NCBI GenBank assembly: GCA_902588895.1
Contig: CACIRC010000006.1
Coordinates: forward strand, 1 to 54,791
Direction of reading: 5' to 3'
Source: an uncultured Pelagibacteraceae bacterium
GTDB taxonomy: Bacteria > Pseudomonadota > Alphaproteobacteria > Pelagibacterales > Pelagibacteraceae
DNA length: 54,791 bases
Under the pieces are notes generated by a model. It did no database searches. It saw nothing but the letters and a program-made list of their open reading frames with translations, and was not told the origin of the DNA. The position numbers and the translations under genes are program-made. Below are positions 1-9,938 of the stretch, in pieces; positions within the stretch are counted from its first letter, which is position 1, and the number at the start of each line of letters is the position of its first letter.

Positions 1-726
1 TCCTCCAGCAGATTTTCCTTCACCACCTCCATGTGGGTGATCAACTGGGTTTTTAACAACACCTCTAGTATGAGGTCTTCTACCCAACCATCTTGATCTA
101 CCTGCTTTTCCAATTTTGATATTTTTTTGATCTGGATTACTTAAAATTCCAATTGTAGCTAAAGCTCTTGAATCTATTTTTCTCACTTCACCTGAGGCTA
201 ATTTTATTAAACTATAGTTTCCATCTAGACCACTAATAGTAACTGATGAACCTGCTGCTCTAGCGATTTTTCCACCACCACCTGGCTGTATCTCGACATT
301 ATGTATATTTATACCCACTGGAATGTCTTGCAATGGCATACAATTACCTACTTTAATTTCTTTTTTAGAACCGCTTTCAACTTTATCTCCAACTTTAATT
401 TTTTGTGGTGCTAAGAAGTATGCATGCGTATTATCCTCAAATTTAACTAACATGATGTAACATGATCTATTTGGATCATACTCTATTCTTTCAACTGTAG
501 CTTCCATGTCAAATTTTTTTCTATAAAAATCAACATGCCTGTACATTTTTTTATGTCCACCAGCTCTGTTAATAGAGGTAATATGACCATTGTTATTTCT
601 ACCTTTCATGGCATTCTTTGGAGAAACTAATGACTTAAATGGTTTACCTTTCCATAAGCCAGTTCTATCAACTAAAATAGTGCCTCTTGTAGATTTTGTG
701 TATGGTTTAAAAGTTTTTAATGCCAT
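1..726 (-). CDS. rplB: 50S ribosomal protein L2 (C-terminus cut by window edge)
   Basis: Large-subunit protein near the peptidyl-transferase centre. The reading frame starts at ATG (724-726) and stays open for 242 codons to base 1, so about 35 residues at the C-terminus are missing compared with the usual ~277. The diagnostic DHPHGGGEG stretch, which holds the conserved histidine of L2, lies close to the window edge. It follows rplW by 3 bp and is the last gene visible in the superoperon. Identity is not in doubt; only the stop lies outside the window. Confidence 0.97.
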   Translation of the reverse strand, partial: MALKTFKPYTKSTRGTILVDRTGLWKGKPFKSLVSPKNAMKGRNNNGHITSINRAGGHKKMYRHVDFYRKKFDMEATVERIEYDPNRSCYIMLVKFEDNTHAYFLAPQKIKVGDKVESGSKKEIKVGNCMPLQDIPVGINIHNVEIQPGGGGKIARAAGSSVTISGLDGNYSLIKLASGEVRKIDSRALATIGILSNPDQKNIKIGKAGRSRWLGRRPHTRGVVKNPVDHPHGGGEGKSAGG

Positions 727-729
727 TTA

Positions 730-1023
730 TTAAATTCCTGTTGTTAGATCAATACTTTGACCTTTTTTTAAAGTTATTATTGCTTTTTTATAACCAGATA
801 CTTTTACTTTTCTACCTCTGGTAACTTTTGTTCTGTTTTGTTTGTTTATAATATTTATCTTAGTCACATTAACTTTAAATATTTTTTCTATATTCTTTTT
901 TAAATTTTTCTTATTTGCTCCATCCGGAACTTTAAAAACAATTTTATTAAGTTCAGATAAATTAGTAGATTTCTCAGTAACCACTGGAGAAAGAATTTTG
1001 TCGTATAAGTGAATTTTTTCCAT
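730..1023 (-). CDS. rplW: 50S ribosomal protein L23
   Basis: Protein of 97 aa, normal for L23, which binds 23S rRNA domain III at the exit tunnel and docks SRP and trigger factor. The N-terminal YDKILSPVVTEKST motif and the basic loop (residues about 65-80, TRGRKVKVSGYKKA) are typical. It lies 1 bp after rplD and 3 bp before rplB, in the standard S10-operon order. Confidence 0.97.
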   Translation of the reverse strand: MEKIHLYDKILSPVVTEKSTNLSELNKIVFKVPDGANKKNLKKNIEKIFKVNVTKINIINKQNRTKVTRGRKVKVSGYKKAIITLKKGQSIDLTTGI

Positions 1024-1024
1024 T

Positions 1025-1648
1025 TTATGAATATCTCTTTTCTAGTTCTTTTACGGAGCTTTCTGTGAAAACTACTTTTTTAAATTTAATAATGTCGTAA
1101 GCACTGAAATGATTTACATCTGTAACTTTAATATTTGGAATATTTCTTACTGATTTTTCGATTTTTTCTTTTGAATTTTTATCTAGAATTATTAGTGAAT
1201 TTGTAATTTCAAGTTTATTAATAATTGAGTTCATCTCTTTAGTTTTTTTAATTTCTGAACTAAAGTCATTTAAGATTAATAAGTTTTTATTATTATTTTT
1301 TTCTGTAATTAGTGAAGCTACACTTTGTTTTTTCTCGGTTTTGTTTAATTTTCTTTTTTTATAAGCTAATTCTCCTTTTGGTCCATGAGCTATACCACCA
1401 CCTACGAAAATAGGAGCTTTTCTACTTGCATGCCTTGCACCACCTGTTCCCTTTTGAGCATATATTTTTGATGTTGGGCCTCTTACTTCATTTTGTTGTT
1501 TAGTTTTTGCGTGTCTTCCTTTGTAATTAGCATTCGTTTTGTAAAGAACAGCACTTACCAACTTGTGATTAATTTTTGCTGAAAAAATATTATCTAAAAC
1601 TTCAATACTATCTTTTTTTCCATCTATACTAATTTTATCTAGTTTCAT
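1025..1648 (-). CDS. rplD: 50S ribosomal protein L4
   Basis: Protein of 207 aa. The extended tunnel-lining loop is visible at about residues 45-100 (GRHAKTKQQNEVRG, then GTGGARHASRKAPIFVGGG). Known family role: rRNA binding and exit-tunnel wall; in E. coli L4 also represses the S10 operon. The start ATG shares one base with the rplC stop (TAATG), so the two are probably translationally coupled. No separate S10 leader exists here because rpsJ is preceded directly by fusA. Confidence 0.97.
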   Translation of the reverse strand: MKLDKISIDGKKDSIEVLDNIFSAKINHKLVSAVLYKTNANYKGRHAKTKQQNEVRGPTSKIYAQKGTGGARHASRKAPIFVGGGIAHGPKGELAYKKRKLNKTEKKQSVASLITEKNNNKNLLILNDFSSEIKKTKEMNSIINKLEITNSLIILDKNSKEKIEKSVRNIPNIKVTDVNHFSAYDIIKFKKVVFTESSVKELEKRYS

Positions 1649-2358
1649 TATTTTTTCTTCTTTTCAGGTGTTTTTTTTGCTTCTTCCGCAGCTGCATGTT
1701 TCTCACCAATAGTCATTTTACTGATGTTTTTGACAGATTTTTTGACAATAACCTCTGCATTTTTTGAACCAGGAATTGACCCTTTTAAATAAAGAAGTTC
1801 GTTTTCTAAATCTGTTTTTATAATTTCAATATTTAGCATAGTTCTCAATTTATCTCCCATATGACCAGCCATCTTTTTTCCTTTAAAAACTTTTCCAGGA
1901 TCTTGACTATGTCCTGTTGAACCATGTGCTCTGTGAGATATAGAAACACCATGACTGGCTCTTAAACCACCAAAATTATGTCTCTTCATAGCACCTGCAA
2001 AACCTTTACCAATTGTTTTTGATCTTGTGTCTACAAATTTAATATCTTTGAATATTTCTAAACCAAACTCGTTTCCTTCTTTGTAAACAGATGTGTCGTT
2101 TACTCTAAATTCTTTTAATTTTTTCTTAGCTTCAGTATTTTTTTTAGCAAAAACACCTTTCATAGCTTTTGTTAATTTTGAATTTTTAACTTTCCCATAT
2201 CCAAGCTGAACAGCCTTGTACCCTCTTTTTTCTTCTTCAATAACCTGAATAACTCTAGCTTTTTCGACCTTAAGTACAGTCACAGGAACTAATTGACCAG
2301 ATTTATAGAACTCTCTCGTCATTCCTATTTTCTTTCCTATTAAAGCTATCTCACTCAT
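1648..2358 (-). CDS. rplC: 50S ribosomal protein L3, lysine-rich tail
   Basis: Protein of 236 aa, about 25 residues longer than the common ~210 aa form. The extra length is a C-terminal Ala/Glu/Lys-rich tail ending in four lysines. The core has the L3 signature (FAGAMKRHNFGG, then GSTGHSQDPGKVFKGKKMAG), including the glutamine that PrmB methylates in other bacteria. It starts 2 bp after rpsJ and overlaps rplD by one base. Longer L3 tails are common in alphaproteobacteria, so the extension is probably genuine. Confidence 0.97.
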   Translation of the reverse strand: MSEIALIGKKIGMTREFYKSGQLVPVTVLKVEKARVIQVIEEEKRGYKAVQLGYGKVKNSKLTKAMKGVFAKKNTEAKKKLKEFRVNDTSVYKEGNEFGLEIFKDIKFVDTRSKTIGKGFAGAMKRHNFGGLRASHGVSISHRAHGSTGHSQDPGKVFKGKKMAGHMGDKLRTMLNIEIIKTDLENELLYLKGSIPGSKNAEVIVKKSVKNISKMTIGEKHAAAEEAKKTPEKKKK

Positions 2359-2360
2359 AA

Positions 2361-2669
2361 TTAAATTTTTATCTCCACATCTACTCCAGAAGCTAAATCA
2401 AGTTTCATTAATGCCTCTACAGTTTGTGGTGTTGGTTCAATAATATCTATTAATCTTTTATGAGTTCTTGACTCAAATTGCTCTCTACTTTTCTTGTCTA
2501 TATGAGGTGATCTTAAAACTGTATATCTTTCAATTCTAGTGGGTAATGGTATTGGTCCCTTTATTGTTGCTCCAGTTCTTTTTACTGTATTTACAATCTC
2601 TTCTGTAGAAGCATCTAGAACTTTATTGTCATATGCTCTTAATTTAATTCTAATATTCTGTTTTTCCAT
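2361..2669 (-). CDS. rpsJ: 30S ribosomal protein S10 / NusE
   Basis: Protein of 102 aa, full length. It has the S10 motifs [19 protein letters not shown] and the C-terminal [19 protein letters not shown]10 also serves as NusE, bridging NusG to the ribosome, and nusG is in this same operon. It begins 2 bp after the fusA stop with no room for a promoter, so the S10 genes are fused transcriptionally to the str genes. The tuf gene usually found between fusA and rpsJ is absent. Confidence 0.97.
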   Translation of the reverse strand: MEKQNIRIKLRAYDNKVLDASTEEIVNTVKRTGATIKGPIPLPTRIERYTVLRSPHIDKKSREQFESRTHKRLIDIIEPTPQTVEALMKLDLASGVDVEIKI

Positions 2670-2671
2670 GA

Positions 2672-4750
2672 TTAACCTGCAATCTTCTTAGTAACTTCAT
2701 CTTGAACATTTTGTGGTACTTTTGAATAATGATCAAAAAACATTGAATATTGTGCTCTACCTTGAGACATTGATCTTAAATTATTTATATAACCAAACAT
2801 GTTAGCCAAAGGAACCATTGCTGTTATTACGGTTGCGTTACCTCTTTGCTCTTGAGTGCTAATTTGACCCCTTCTACTATTTAAATCACCTATAACATCA
2901 CCCATGTAGTCTTCAGGAGTTACTACTTCAACTCTCATTACTGGCTCTAATAATTTTAGCCCACCTTTTGTACATGCTTCTTTAAAGCAAGCTCTGCTTG
3001 CTAATTCAAATGCTAGTACACTTGAGTCAACATCGTGATGCAATCCATCTAAGATGGTTACTTTGTAATCAATCATTGGAAATCCAGCTAAAATTCCAGT
3101 ATCTGAAACAGTTTCTATTCCTTTTTCAACACCAGGGATAAATTCTTTTGGAATTGCACCACCTTTAATTTTGCTCTCAACATCTCTACCTTTTCCAGGT
3201 TCTTGAGGCTCTACTAAAAGTTTAACTTTTGCAAATTGACCAGCGCCACCACTTTGTTTTTTGTGAGTGTATTCAACCTCTGAAGCAGCTTCTATAGTTT
3301 CTCTATAAGCAACTTGTGGAGCTCCAACATTTGCTTCAACTTTAAATTCTCTTTTCATTCTATCAACAATAATATCCAAGTGTAGTTCACCCATTCCCTT
3401 AATAATTGTTTGTCCTGACTCTTCGTCTGAAGTAACCCTAAAAGAAGGATCTTCCTTAGCTAACCTACCTAATGCTTCACCCATTTTTTCTTGGTCCGCT
3501 TTTGTTTTTGGTTCTACTGCAATTTCAATTACTGGATCAGGGAACTCCATTGGTTCAAGAAGGACAGAATTTTCTTTGTCACATAAAGTATGTCCTGTAA
3601 TAGTATTTTTTAATCCTGCTAAAGCAACTATATCACCTGCATTAGCTTCTTTAATATCTTCTCGAGAGTTTGCATGCATTAAAAGCATTCTTCCAACTCT
3701 TTCTTCTTTTTCTTTAGAAGAATTGAAGACTGCTGTACCAGTTTTGATTGTACCAGAATAGATTCTAATAAAAGTTAGTGAGCCAACAAATGGATCGTTA
3801 GCAACTTTAAAAGCTAAAGCAGAAAATGGAACACTATCTTCAAATTTCATTTCCATTTCATCTTCACTACCTAATTTAGTTCCTTTGATAGATCCAATAT
3901 CTACAGGACTTGGTAAGTAGTTCACAACTGCATCTAGTAAAGGCTGAACACCTTTGTTTTTGAATGCTGAACCTGTCAAAACTGGAACAAAACTAAAATT
4001 TAGAGTCCCTTTTCTTATGCATTTGACTAAATCTTCTTCTTTAATTTCATCGCCATTTAAATAGGCTTCCATTAGCTTTTCATCTTGTTCAACAGCTGTT
4101 TCAACTAATTCTGTTCTATATTTTTCTGAAATTTCTTTTAAATCTTCTGGAATTTCTTTGTATTCCCATTCAGCTCCTAGTGCCTCATTTTTCCAAACTT
4201 GAGCTTTCATTTTAACAAGATCAACTACACCAGATAGAGAGGCTTCAGCTCCTATAGGGACTTGCACAACCAAAGGTTTGGCACCTAATCTATCTCTAAT
4301 CATGTCTACACATCTAAAGAAATCAGCACCTGTTCTGTCTAATTTGTTTACAAAACAAATTCTTGGTACTTTATACTTGTCGGCTTGTCTCCATACAGTT
4401 TCGGATTGTGGCTCTACACCTGCAACACCATCAAAAACAGCAACAGCACCATCTAAAACTTTTAAAGACCTTTCTACTTCAATGGTAAAATCAACGTGAC
4501 CAGGTGTGTCTATAATATTAATTCTATGATCATTCCAAAAACAAGTAGTGGCCGCAGATGTAATTGTAATTCCTCTCTCTTGTTCTTGCTCCATCCAATC
4601 CATTGTTGCAGCACCATCGTGTACTTCACCAATTTTGTGACTCTTTCCTGTATAGTATAGAACTCGTTCAGTAGTAGTTGTTTTACCGGCATCTATATGG
4701 GCCATGATCCCAATATTTCTGTATTTGTCTAATGTGTGAGTTCTAGCCAT
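2672..4750 (-). CDS. fusA: Elongation factor G
   Basis: Translocation GTPase of 692 aa, normal length. GTPase motifs: G1 AHIDAGKTT at residues 17-25, G3 DTPGHVDF, G4 [10 protein letters not shown]. Domains II to V follow, with the domain IV tip region GLHHDVDSS. It lies between rpsG (6 bp upstream) and rpsJ (2 bp downstream). Several overlapping frames on both strands inside it are shadows. A single fusA is visible here; no mitochondrial-type second EF-G is seen. Confidence 0.98.
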   Translation of the reverse strand: MARTHTLDKYRNIGIMAHIDAGKTTTTERVLYYTGKSHKIGEVHDGAATMDWMEQEQERGITITSAATTCFWNDHRINIIDTPGHVDFTIEVERSLKVLDGAVAVFDGVAGVEPQSETVWRQADKYKVPRICFVNKLDRTGADFFRCVDMIRDRLGAKPLVVQVPIGAEASLSGVVDLVKMKAQVWKNEALGAEWEYKEIPEDLKEISEKYRTELVETAVEQDEKLMEAYLNGDEIKEEDLVKCIRKGTLNFSFVPVLTGSAFKNKGVQPLLDAVVNYLPSPVDIGSIKGTKLGSEDEMEMKFEDSVPFSALAFKVANDPFVGSLTFIRIYSGTIKTGTAVFNSSKEKEERVGRMLLMHANSREDIKEANAGDIVALAGLKNTITGHTLCDKENSVLLEPMEFPDPVIEIAVEPKTKADQEKMGEALGRLAKEDPSFRVTSDEESGQTIIKGMGELHLDIIVDRMKREFKVEANVGAPQVAYRETIEAASEVEYTHKKQSGGAGQFAKVKLLVEPQEPGKGRDVESKIKGGAIPKEFIPGVEKGIETVSDTGILAGFPMIDYKVTILDGLHHDVDSSVLAFELASRACFKEACTKGGLKLLEPVMRVEVVTPEDYMGDVIGDLNSRRGQISTQEQRGNATVITAMVPLANMFGYINNLRSMSQGRAQYSMFFDHYSKVPQNVQDEVTKKIAG

Positions 4751-4756
4751 TATTTA

Positions 4757-5227
4757 TTACCACCTAAAATGAGCAAATGCCTTATTTGACTCTGCCATTT
4801 TATGCACATCCTCTCTTTTTTTAACTGCAGCTCCTTTTTTTTCATAAGCATCATAGAGCTCATTAAAAATTTTATCTGCCATGTGTTTATCTTTTCTTTT
4901 TCTTGCTGATTCAACTAACCATCTTATTGCTAATGCTTGTGCCCTTTTATTTTTTACCTCAACAGGAACTTGATAAGTTGCACCACCAACTCTTCTAGAT
5001 CTAACTTCTACAGTTGGTTTAATGTTGTTAATTGCTTCATTAAAAATATTTATTGGTTCATCTTTCGTTTTTGTTTTAATTTTATCAATTGCATCATAAA
5101 CAATTTTAGCGGCAATGCCTCTTTTGCCGTCATACATGATGTTGTTGATTAATTTTGGAATAATAGTTGATTTAAATTTTGGATCAGGAACTACATTTTT
5201 TTTGGGTTGAGTTTTTTTTCTAGACAT
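4757..5227 (-). CDS. rpsG: 30S ribosomal protein S7
   Basis: Protein of 156 aa, full length for S7, which nucleates assembly of the 30S head and contacts E-site tRNA. Recognisable by the GGATYQVPVEV stretch (residues about 80-92) and the C-terminal MAESNKAFAHFRW. The start overlaps the rpsL stop by one base, and the gene is followed closely by fusA. Standard str operon order. Confidence 0.97.
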   Translation of the reverse strand: MSRKKTQPKKNVVPDPKFKSTIIPKLINNIMYDGKRGIAAKIVYDAIDKIKTKTKDEPINIFNEAINNIKPTVEVRSRRVGGATYQVPVEVKNKRAQALAIRWLVESARKRKDKHMADKIFNELYDAYEKKGAAVKKREDVHKMAESNKAFAHFRW

Positions 5228-5598
5228 TATTTACCTTTTTTTGTTCCGTATAAAGATCTTCTTTTTTTTCTGTTTGCAACACCTTGTGTATCAAGGTTAC
5301 CTCTTAGAATATGATAACGAACACCTGGTAAATCTTTTACCCTACCACCTCTAATCAGAACTACCGAGTGTTCTTGAAGGTTGTGACCTTCTCCAGGAAT
5401 GTAAGCTGTAACTTCAAATCCATTTGACAATCTTACTCTAGCAACTTTTCTTAATGCAGAGTTTGGTTTCTTAGGAGTTGTTGTATAAACTTTTACGCAA
5501 ACACCTCTCTTTAAAGGTTGTTTTTGTAGAGCAGGAACTTTGTTCCTAGCTGCTGGCTTAACTCTTTTTTTTCTTAACAACTGGTTAATAGTTGGCAT
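5227..5598 (-). CDS. rpsL: 30S ribosomal protein S12 (start corrected)
   Basis: Decoding-centre protein. An upstream in-frame start would add 32 residues that match nothing in S12. The start chosen here, ATG at 5596-5598, gives [12 protein letters not shown] and 123 aa. With this start the streptomycin-site lysines fall at K43 (TPKKPN) and K88 (GGRVKD), followed by D89, exactly the E. coli numbering. No clear Shine-Dalgarno is visible upstream. The gene opens the str part of the superoperon after a 167-bp gap from rpoC, the longest gap in the minus-strand cluster. Confidence 0.96.
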   Translation of the reverse strand: MPTINQLLRKKRVKPAARNKVPALQKQPLKRGVCVKVYTTTPKKPNSALRKVARVRLSNGFEVTAYIPGEGHNLQEHSVVLIRGGRVKDLPGVRYHILRGNLDTQGVANRKKRRSLYGTKKGK

Positions 5599-5708
5599 AA
5601 ATTTTTTAAAATTAATTAGTTTATTTTTAGATGAAAATAACTGACAGGTTATTTTGTGGCAGCGTTTAGCACTGTTAGAAGCACTACATTCCAACCAAAA
5701 ACATCGCC

Positions 5709-5736
5709 AAATTACTTAATAATAACCCTTTGTCAA
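5709..5736 (-). promoter_or_regulatory. Possible str-operon promoter between rpoC and rpsL
   Basis: The 167-bp rpoC-rpsL gap contains a perfect TTGACA -35 hexamer (minus strand, 5731-5736). Downstream AT-rich sequence could supply a -10 element, but no hexamer at 16-18 bp spacing matches TATAAT well (best is TAATTT, 3 of 6). The location would suit an internal promoter for rpsL-rpsG-fusA and the S10 genes. The rest of the gap shows no hairpin terminator for rpoC, so read-through is likely. Confidence 0.35.
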
Positions 5737-5765
5737 ACTAAAACTGCGATTTTTAGGCGATTTTT

Positions 5766-8700
5766 TTATTGATTTGTCTGTGTTTCTTCAGGTTCTGAAG
5801 CTTCTATTTTATCCTGCTCCGCTAAGAAATTATTATCATCCTCTAGAGCTTTATTGTTCCATCTATTTTTAATGTTACCAGTACCTGCAGGAACTAATCT
5901 TCCAACAATTACGTTCTCTTTTAGCCCATTTAATGGGTCAACTTTTCCTTTAATTGCAGCATCGGTTAATACTCTTGTTGTTTCTTGGAACGAAGCAGCT
6001 GAAATAAATGATTCAGTTTGAAGTGAGGCTTTAGTAATACCCATTAAGACTCTTTCGCCAACTGCAGGTGTTTTGCCCACAGCAACTAATTTTTCATTTG
6101 TATTATCAAACTTAATTCTATCAATCACTTCACCAGGTAAATAACTTGAGTCACCTGAAACTTTTACTTCAACCTTTTTAAGCATTTGTCTTAAAATAGT
6201 TTCAATATGCTTATCATTTATGATTACACCTTGTAATCTATAAACTTCTTGAACTTGGTTAACAAAGTATTCCGTTAATTCTTTAATACCTAAAATTCTT
6301 AAAATATCATGTGGCAATGGTTGACCATCTAGAAGATACTCTCCTTTTTGAATTTTTTCACCAGGGTTGAAATTAATATGTTTACCTTTTGGAATTAAAT
6401 AATTTGAAGGTTCTGATCCATCTTCAGGAACAATAGATACTCTTTGTTTACCTCTTACTTCTTTACCAAAAACTACACTACCATCATTTTCTGCAATAAT
6501 TGCACTATCCTTGGCTTTTCTAGCTTCAAATAACTCAGCAACTCTTGGAAGGCCTCCGGTAATATCTTTTGTTTTTGTAGTTTCTTTAGGTAATCTTGCA
6601 ATTACGTCACCTGCATAAACTTTTTGACCATCTTTAATTGACAAGATTGAGTCTGGGACTAAATAATATCTAGCTTCATTATCATCAGCTTTTTTAATTA
6701 CATTTCCTTTTTCATCTCTAAGAGTAATTCTAGGTTTTAAGTCAGTGCTTTTGGATTGACCTCTCCAATCAATTACTGATTTAGAAGAAATTCCAGTTGC
6801 ATCATCAGTAGTTTCTTGAATTGATACACCATCAATTAAATCTACATAACTAGCTGTACCACTCTTCTCCGCAATAACTGGAGTAGTATATGGATCCCAT
6901 TCACATATTTTAGTATTTGCCTTTACTTTATCACCATTGTTGAAAAATAGTCTTGAACCATAAGCAACTTTGTAAACTGCTATCTGAACTCCTTTGTCAT
7001 CCTCTATAGAAAGTTGGGTGTTTCTTCCCATAACAATCAAATTCTTTTTAGAGTCCTCTAAAATATTAGAGTTTATTATTTTTAAAGTTCCTTCATTTTT
7101 GGTTACTATTTGAGAATCTTGTTTAACTGAAGCTGTTCCTCCAACGTGGAACGTTCTCATTGTTAACTGTGTTCCTGGTTCTCCAATTGATTGAGCAGAT
7201 ATCATTCCAATAGCTTCACCAACATGAACCATTTTACCTCTTGATAAATCTCGTCCATAGCAAGTAGCACAAACACCTTCTTTTGAACTACATGTCATTA
7301 CTGAATAAACTTTAATTGATTTAACTCCTGCAGCATCAATTTTATCGCAGCCTGCCTCATCAATCATTTCAGATTTTTTAATTATTACTTCACCTGATAA
7401 AGGGTTTTTAACATCAGCAGCTGTTACTCTTCCTAATGCTCTTTCAGATAAACTAACCACCACATTACCACCCTCTAAAATTTCAGAAAGCTCAATAAAT
7501 CCGGGATCATCACAATTAACTTTAGTTATTGTTAAGTCTTGTGCAACATCACATAGTCTTCTTGTTAAATATCCGGAACTAGCTGTTTTAAGTGCTGTAT
7601 CTGCTAATCCTTTTCTAGCTCCGTGAGTTGAATTAAAGTACTCTAAAGCAGTTAATCCTTCTTTAAAGTTTGAAATAATTGGACTTTCGATAATTTCCCC
7701 TGACGGTTTAGCAATCAAACCTCTCATACCAGCTAATTGTTTCATTTGAGCAGCAGATCCTCTAGCTCCACTGTCAGCCATCATAAATACTGAATTTATT
7801 TTTAATCCTTCATCAGTTTTTTCTGTAGCTGAAATTCCTTTCATCATTTCTCCGGCAACTTTATCTGTACACTTAGACCAAGCATCAACAACCTTATTGT
7901 ATTTTTCACCTCTTGTAATTAAACCTTCAGCATATTGAGTTTCATAATCTGCAATTAATTTCTTAGTATCATCAATTAATTGAGTTTTATTTTCAGGGAT
8001 TACAAGATCGTCTTTACCAAACGAAATTCCTGCTTTAAATGCGTGTTTAAATCCTAAATCTTTAAGCTTGTCACAGAAAATTACAGTTGTTTTTTGACCA
8101 CAAAATCTAAATACAACATCAATTATTTCTGAAACTACTTTTTTAGGTAATAATCTATCTACTAAAGAGAACTTAATGTTGCTATTTTTAGGTAATAAAT
8201 TTGCTAATAAAAATCTTCCAGCTGTAGAAGTATATTTTTCTATTTTCTTGTTCCCTTGCTCATCTACAGTCTCGTATCTTGAAATAATAGTACTATGTAC
8301 ATTTATTTGACCAGATGATAATGCAAATTCAATTTGATCTGAATTTGTAAAGTATCCAGCAGGTTTATCAGAGATAGGCTCTTGTGAAAGATAGTAAATT
8401 CCTAAAATCATATCCTGACTTGGAACAATAATTGGTTTACCATTTGAAGGTGATAGAATGTTATTTGTAGATAACATTAAAATTCTTGCCTCTAATTGAG
8501 CTTCTAAACTTAATGGAACGTGAACTGCCATTTGGTCACCATCGAAGTCAGCGTTAAATGCTGCACAAGTTAAAGGGTGTAATTCAATTGCATCTCCTTC
8601 AATTAATTTTGGCTCAAATGCTTGAACCCCAAGTCTATGGAGTGTTGGTGCTCTATTTAAAAGCACAGGATGCTCTCTAACAATTAATTCTAAAGCATCC

Positions 8701-9938
8701 CAAACTGCATTTGTTTCTTTTTCAACTAATTTTTTAGCTTGTTTGATAGTTGACGCTAAACCTAATTTATTTAATCTTGCATATAAAAATGGTTTAAACA
8801 ATTCTAAAGCCATTTTCTTTGGTAAACCACATTCATGTAATTTTAAATCTGGGCCGACAACGATTACTGATCTTCCAGAATAATCAACTCGTTTACCTAA
8901 TAAATTTTGTCTAAATCTTCCTTGTTTACCTTTTAACATTTCAGCAAGAGATTTAAGTGGTCTCTTACCTGTACCTGTAATTACTCTACCTCTTCTTCCA
9001 TTATCAAAAAGAGCATCAACAGACTCTTGGAGCATCCTTTTTTCATTTCTTACAATTATATCTGGTGCTTTAAGATCCATTAATCTTTTTAATCTGTTAT
9101 TTCTATTGATTACCCTTCTATACAAATCATTAAGATCTGAGGTAGCAAATCTTCCGCCGTCTAGAGGTACTAGTGGTCTTAATTCAGGTGGTATAACTGG
9201 AACTACAGTCATAATCATCCATTCAGGTTTTTGACCAGTTTCAATAAAAGATTCAATTAATTTTAATCTTTTAATTGCTCTTTCTTCGTTAACTTTTGAT
9301 TTAGTTTCTTTAATGAAGCTAACAAGATTTTTTCTTTCTAATTCTAAATCTAAATTTTTTAGCATCTCAAGAACAGCTTCTGCTCCTATTCCTGCTGTAA
9401 AACTTTCTTCTCCAAACTCATCCTGATATTTTGCTAATTCTTCCTCATTTAAAAGTTGATTTCTTTGTAAACCAGTTAAACCTGGTTCTATTACTATAAA
9501 ATTTTCAAAATAAAGAACTCTCTCTATCTCCTTTAATTTCATATCGACTGCTAATGCAATTCTGCTTGGAAGAGACTTTAAGAACCAAATATGTGCTACA
9601 GGTGTAGCAAGATTGATGTGGCCCATTCTCTCCCTTCTTACATTTGATTTGGTAACTTCAACACCACACTTTTCACATATAATTCCTCTAAATTTCATTC
9701 GTTTATATTTACCGCATAAACACTCATAATCTTTTATAGGTCCAAAAATTCTTGCGCAGAATAAACCGTCCTTTTCAGGTCTAAAAGTTCTATAATTAAT
9801 TGTTTCGGGCTTTTTAATTTCTCCAAATGTCCAAGATTTAATTTTCTCTGGGCTGGCAAGTGAAATTTTAATGCTATTAAAGTTTTGAGCTTCTGAAATT
9901 TCGCTACCTTTAAATAAATCTGTTAATTCTTTTTTCAT
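5766..9938 (-). CDS. rpoC: RNA polymerase subunit beta'
   Basis: Protein of 1390 aa. The N-terminal zinc ribbon has cysteines at 73, 75, 88 and 91. The catalytic Mg-binding loop [10 protein letters not shown] lies about a third of the way in. A second cysteine cluster (about residues 890-900, [13 protein letters not shown]) matches the other conserved zinc site. The trigger-loop region with [16 protein letters not shown] follows. The start ATG shares its A with the rpoB stop (TAATG). No insertions or frameshifts are seen. Confidence 0.98.
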   Translation of the reverse strand: MKKELTDLFKGSEISEAQNFNSIKISLASPEKIKSWTFGEIKKPETINYRTFRPEKDGLFCARIFGPIKDYECLCGKYKRMKFRGIICEKCGVEVTKSNVRRERMGHINLATPVAHIWFLKSLPSRIALAVDMKLKEIERVLYFENFIVIEPGLTGLQRNQLLNEEELAKYQDEFGEESFTAGIGAEAVLEMLKNLDLELERKNLVSFIKETKSKVNEERAIKRLKLIESFIETGQKPEWMIMTVVPVIPPELRPLVPLDGGRFATSDLNDLYRRVINRNNRLKRLMDLKAPDIIVRNEKRMLQESVDALFDNGRRGRVITGTGKRPLKSLAEMLKGKQGRFRQNLLGKRVDYSGRSVIVVGPDLKLHECGLPKKMALELFKPFLYARLNKLGLASTIKQAKKLVEKETNAVWDALELIVREHPVLLNRAPTLHRLGVQAFEPKLIEGDAIELHPLTCAAFNADFDGDQMAVHVPLSLEAQLEARILMLSTNNILSPSNGKPIIVPSQDMILGIYYLSQEPISDKPAGYFTNSDQIEFALSSGQINVHSTIISRYETVDEQGNKKIEKYTSTAGRFLLANLLPKNSNIKFSLVDRLLPKKVVSEIIDVVFRFCGQKTTVIFCDKLKDLGFKHAFKAGISFGKDDLVIPENKTQLIDDTKKLIADYETQYAEGLITRGEKYNKVVDAWSKCTDKVAGEMMKGISATEKTDEGLKINSVFMMADSGARGSAAQMKQLAGMRGLIAKPSGEIIESPIISNFKEGLTALEYFNSTHGARKGLADTALKTASSGYLTRRLCDVAQDLTITKVNCDDPGFIELSEILEGGNVVVSLSERALGRVTAADVKNPLSGEVIIKKSEMIDEAGCDKIDAAGVKSIKVYSVMTCSSKEGVCATCYGRDLSRGKMVHVGEAIGMISAQSIGEPGTQLTMRTFHVGGTASVKQDSQIVTKNEGTLKIINSNILEDSKKNLIVMGRNTQLSIEDDKGVQIAVYKVAYGSRLFFNNGDKVKANTKICEWDPYTTPVIAEKSGTASYVDLIDGVSIQETTDDATGISSKSVIDWRGQSKSTDLKPRITLRDEKGNVIKKADDNEARYYLVPDSILSIKDGQKVYAGDVIARLPKETTKTKDITGGLPRVAELFEARKAKDSAIIAENDGSVVFGKEVRGKQRVSIVPEDGSEPSNYLIPKGKHINFNPGEKIQKGEYLLDGQPLPHDILRILGIKELTEYFVNQVQEVYRLQGVIINDKHIETILRQMLKKVEVKVSGDSSYLPGEVIDRIKFDNTNEKLVAVGKTPAVGERVLMGITKASLQTESFISAASFQETTRVLTDAAIKGKVDPLNGLKENVIVGRLVPAGTGNIKNRWNNKALEDDNNFLAEQDKIEASEPEETQTNQ

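Noticed and set aside
3576..4499. Plus-strand open frames inside fusA
   Set aside because: They are antisense to a full, conserved EF-G gene and encode no recognisable protein; the same applies to plus-strand frames in rpoB, rplJ, rplA and cimA.
5599..5694. N-terminal extension of rpsL to 155 aa
   Set aside because: The extra 32 residues match nothing in S12, and the internal ATG restores the exact K43 and K88 positions of the family.
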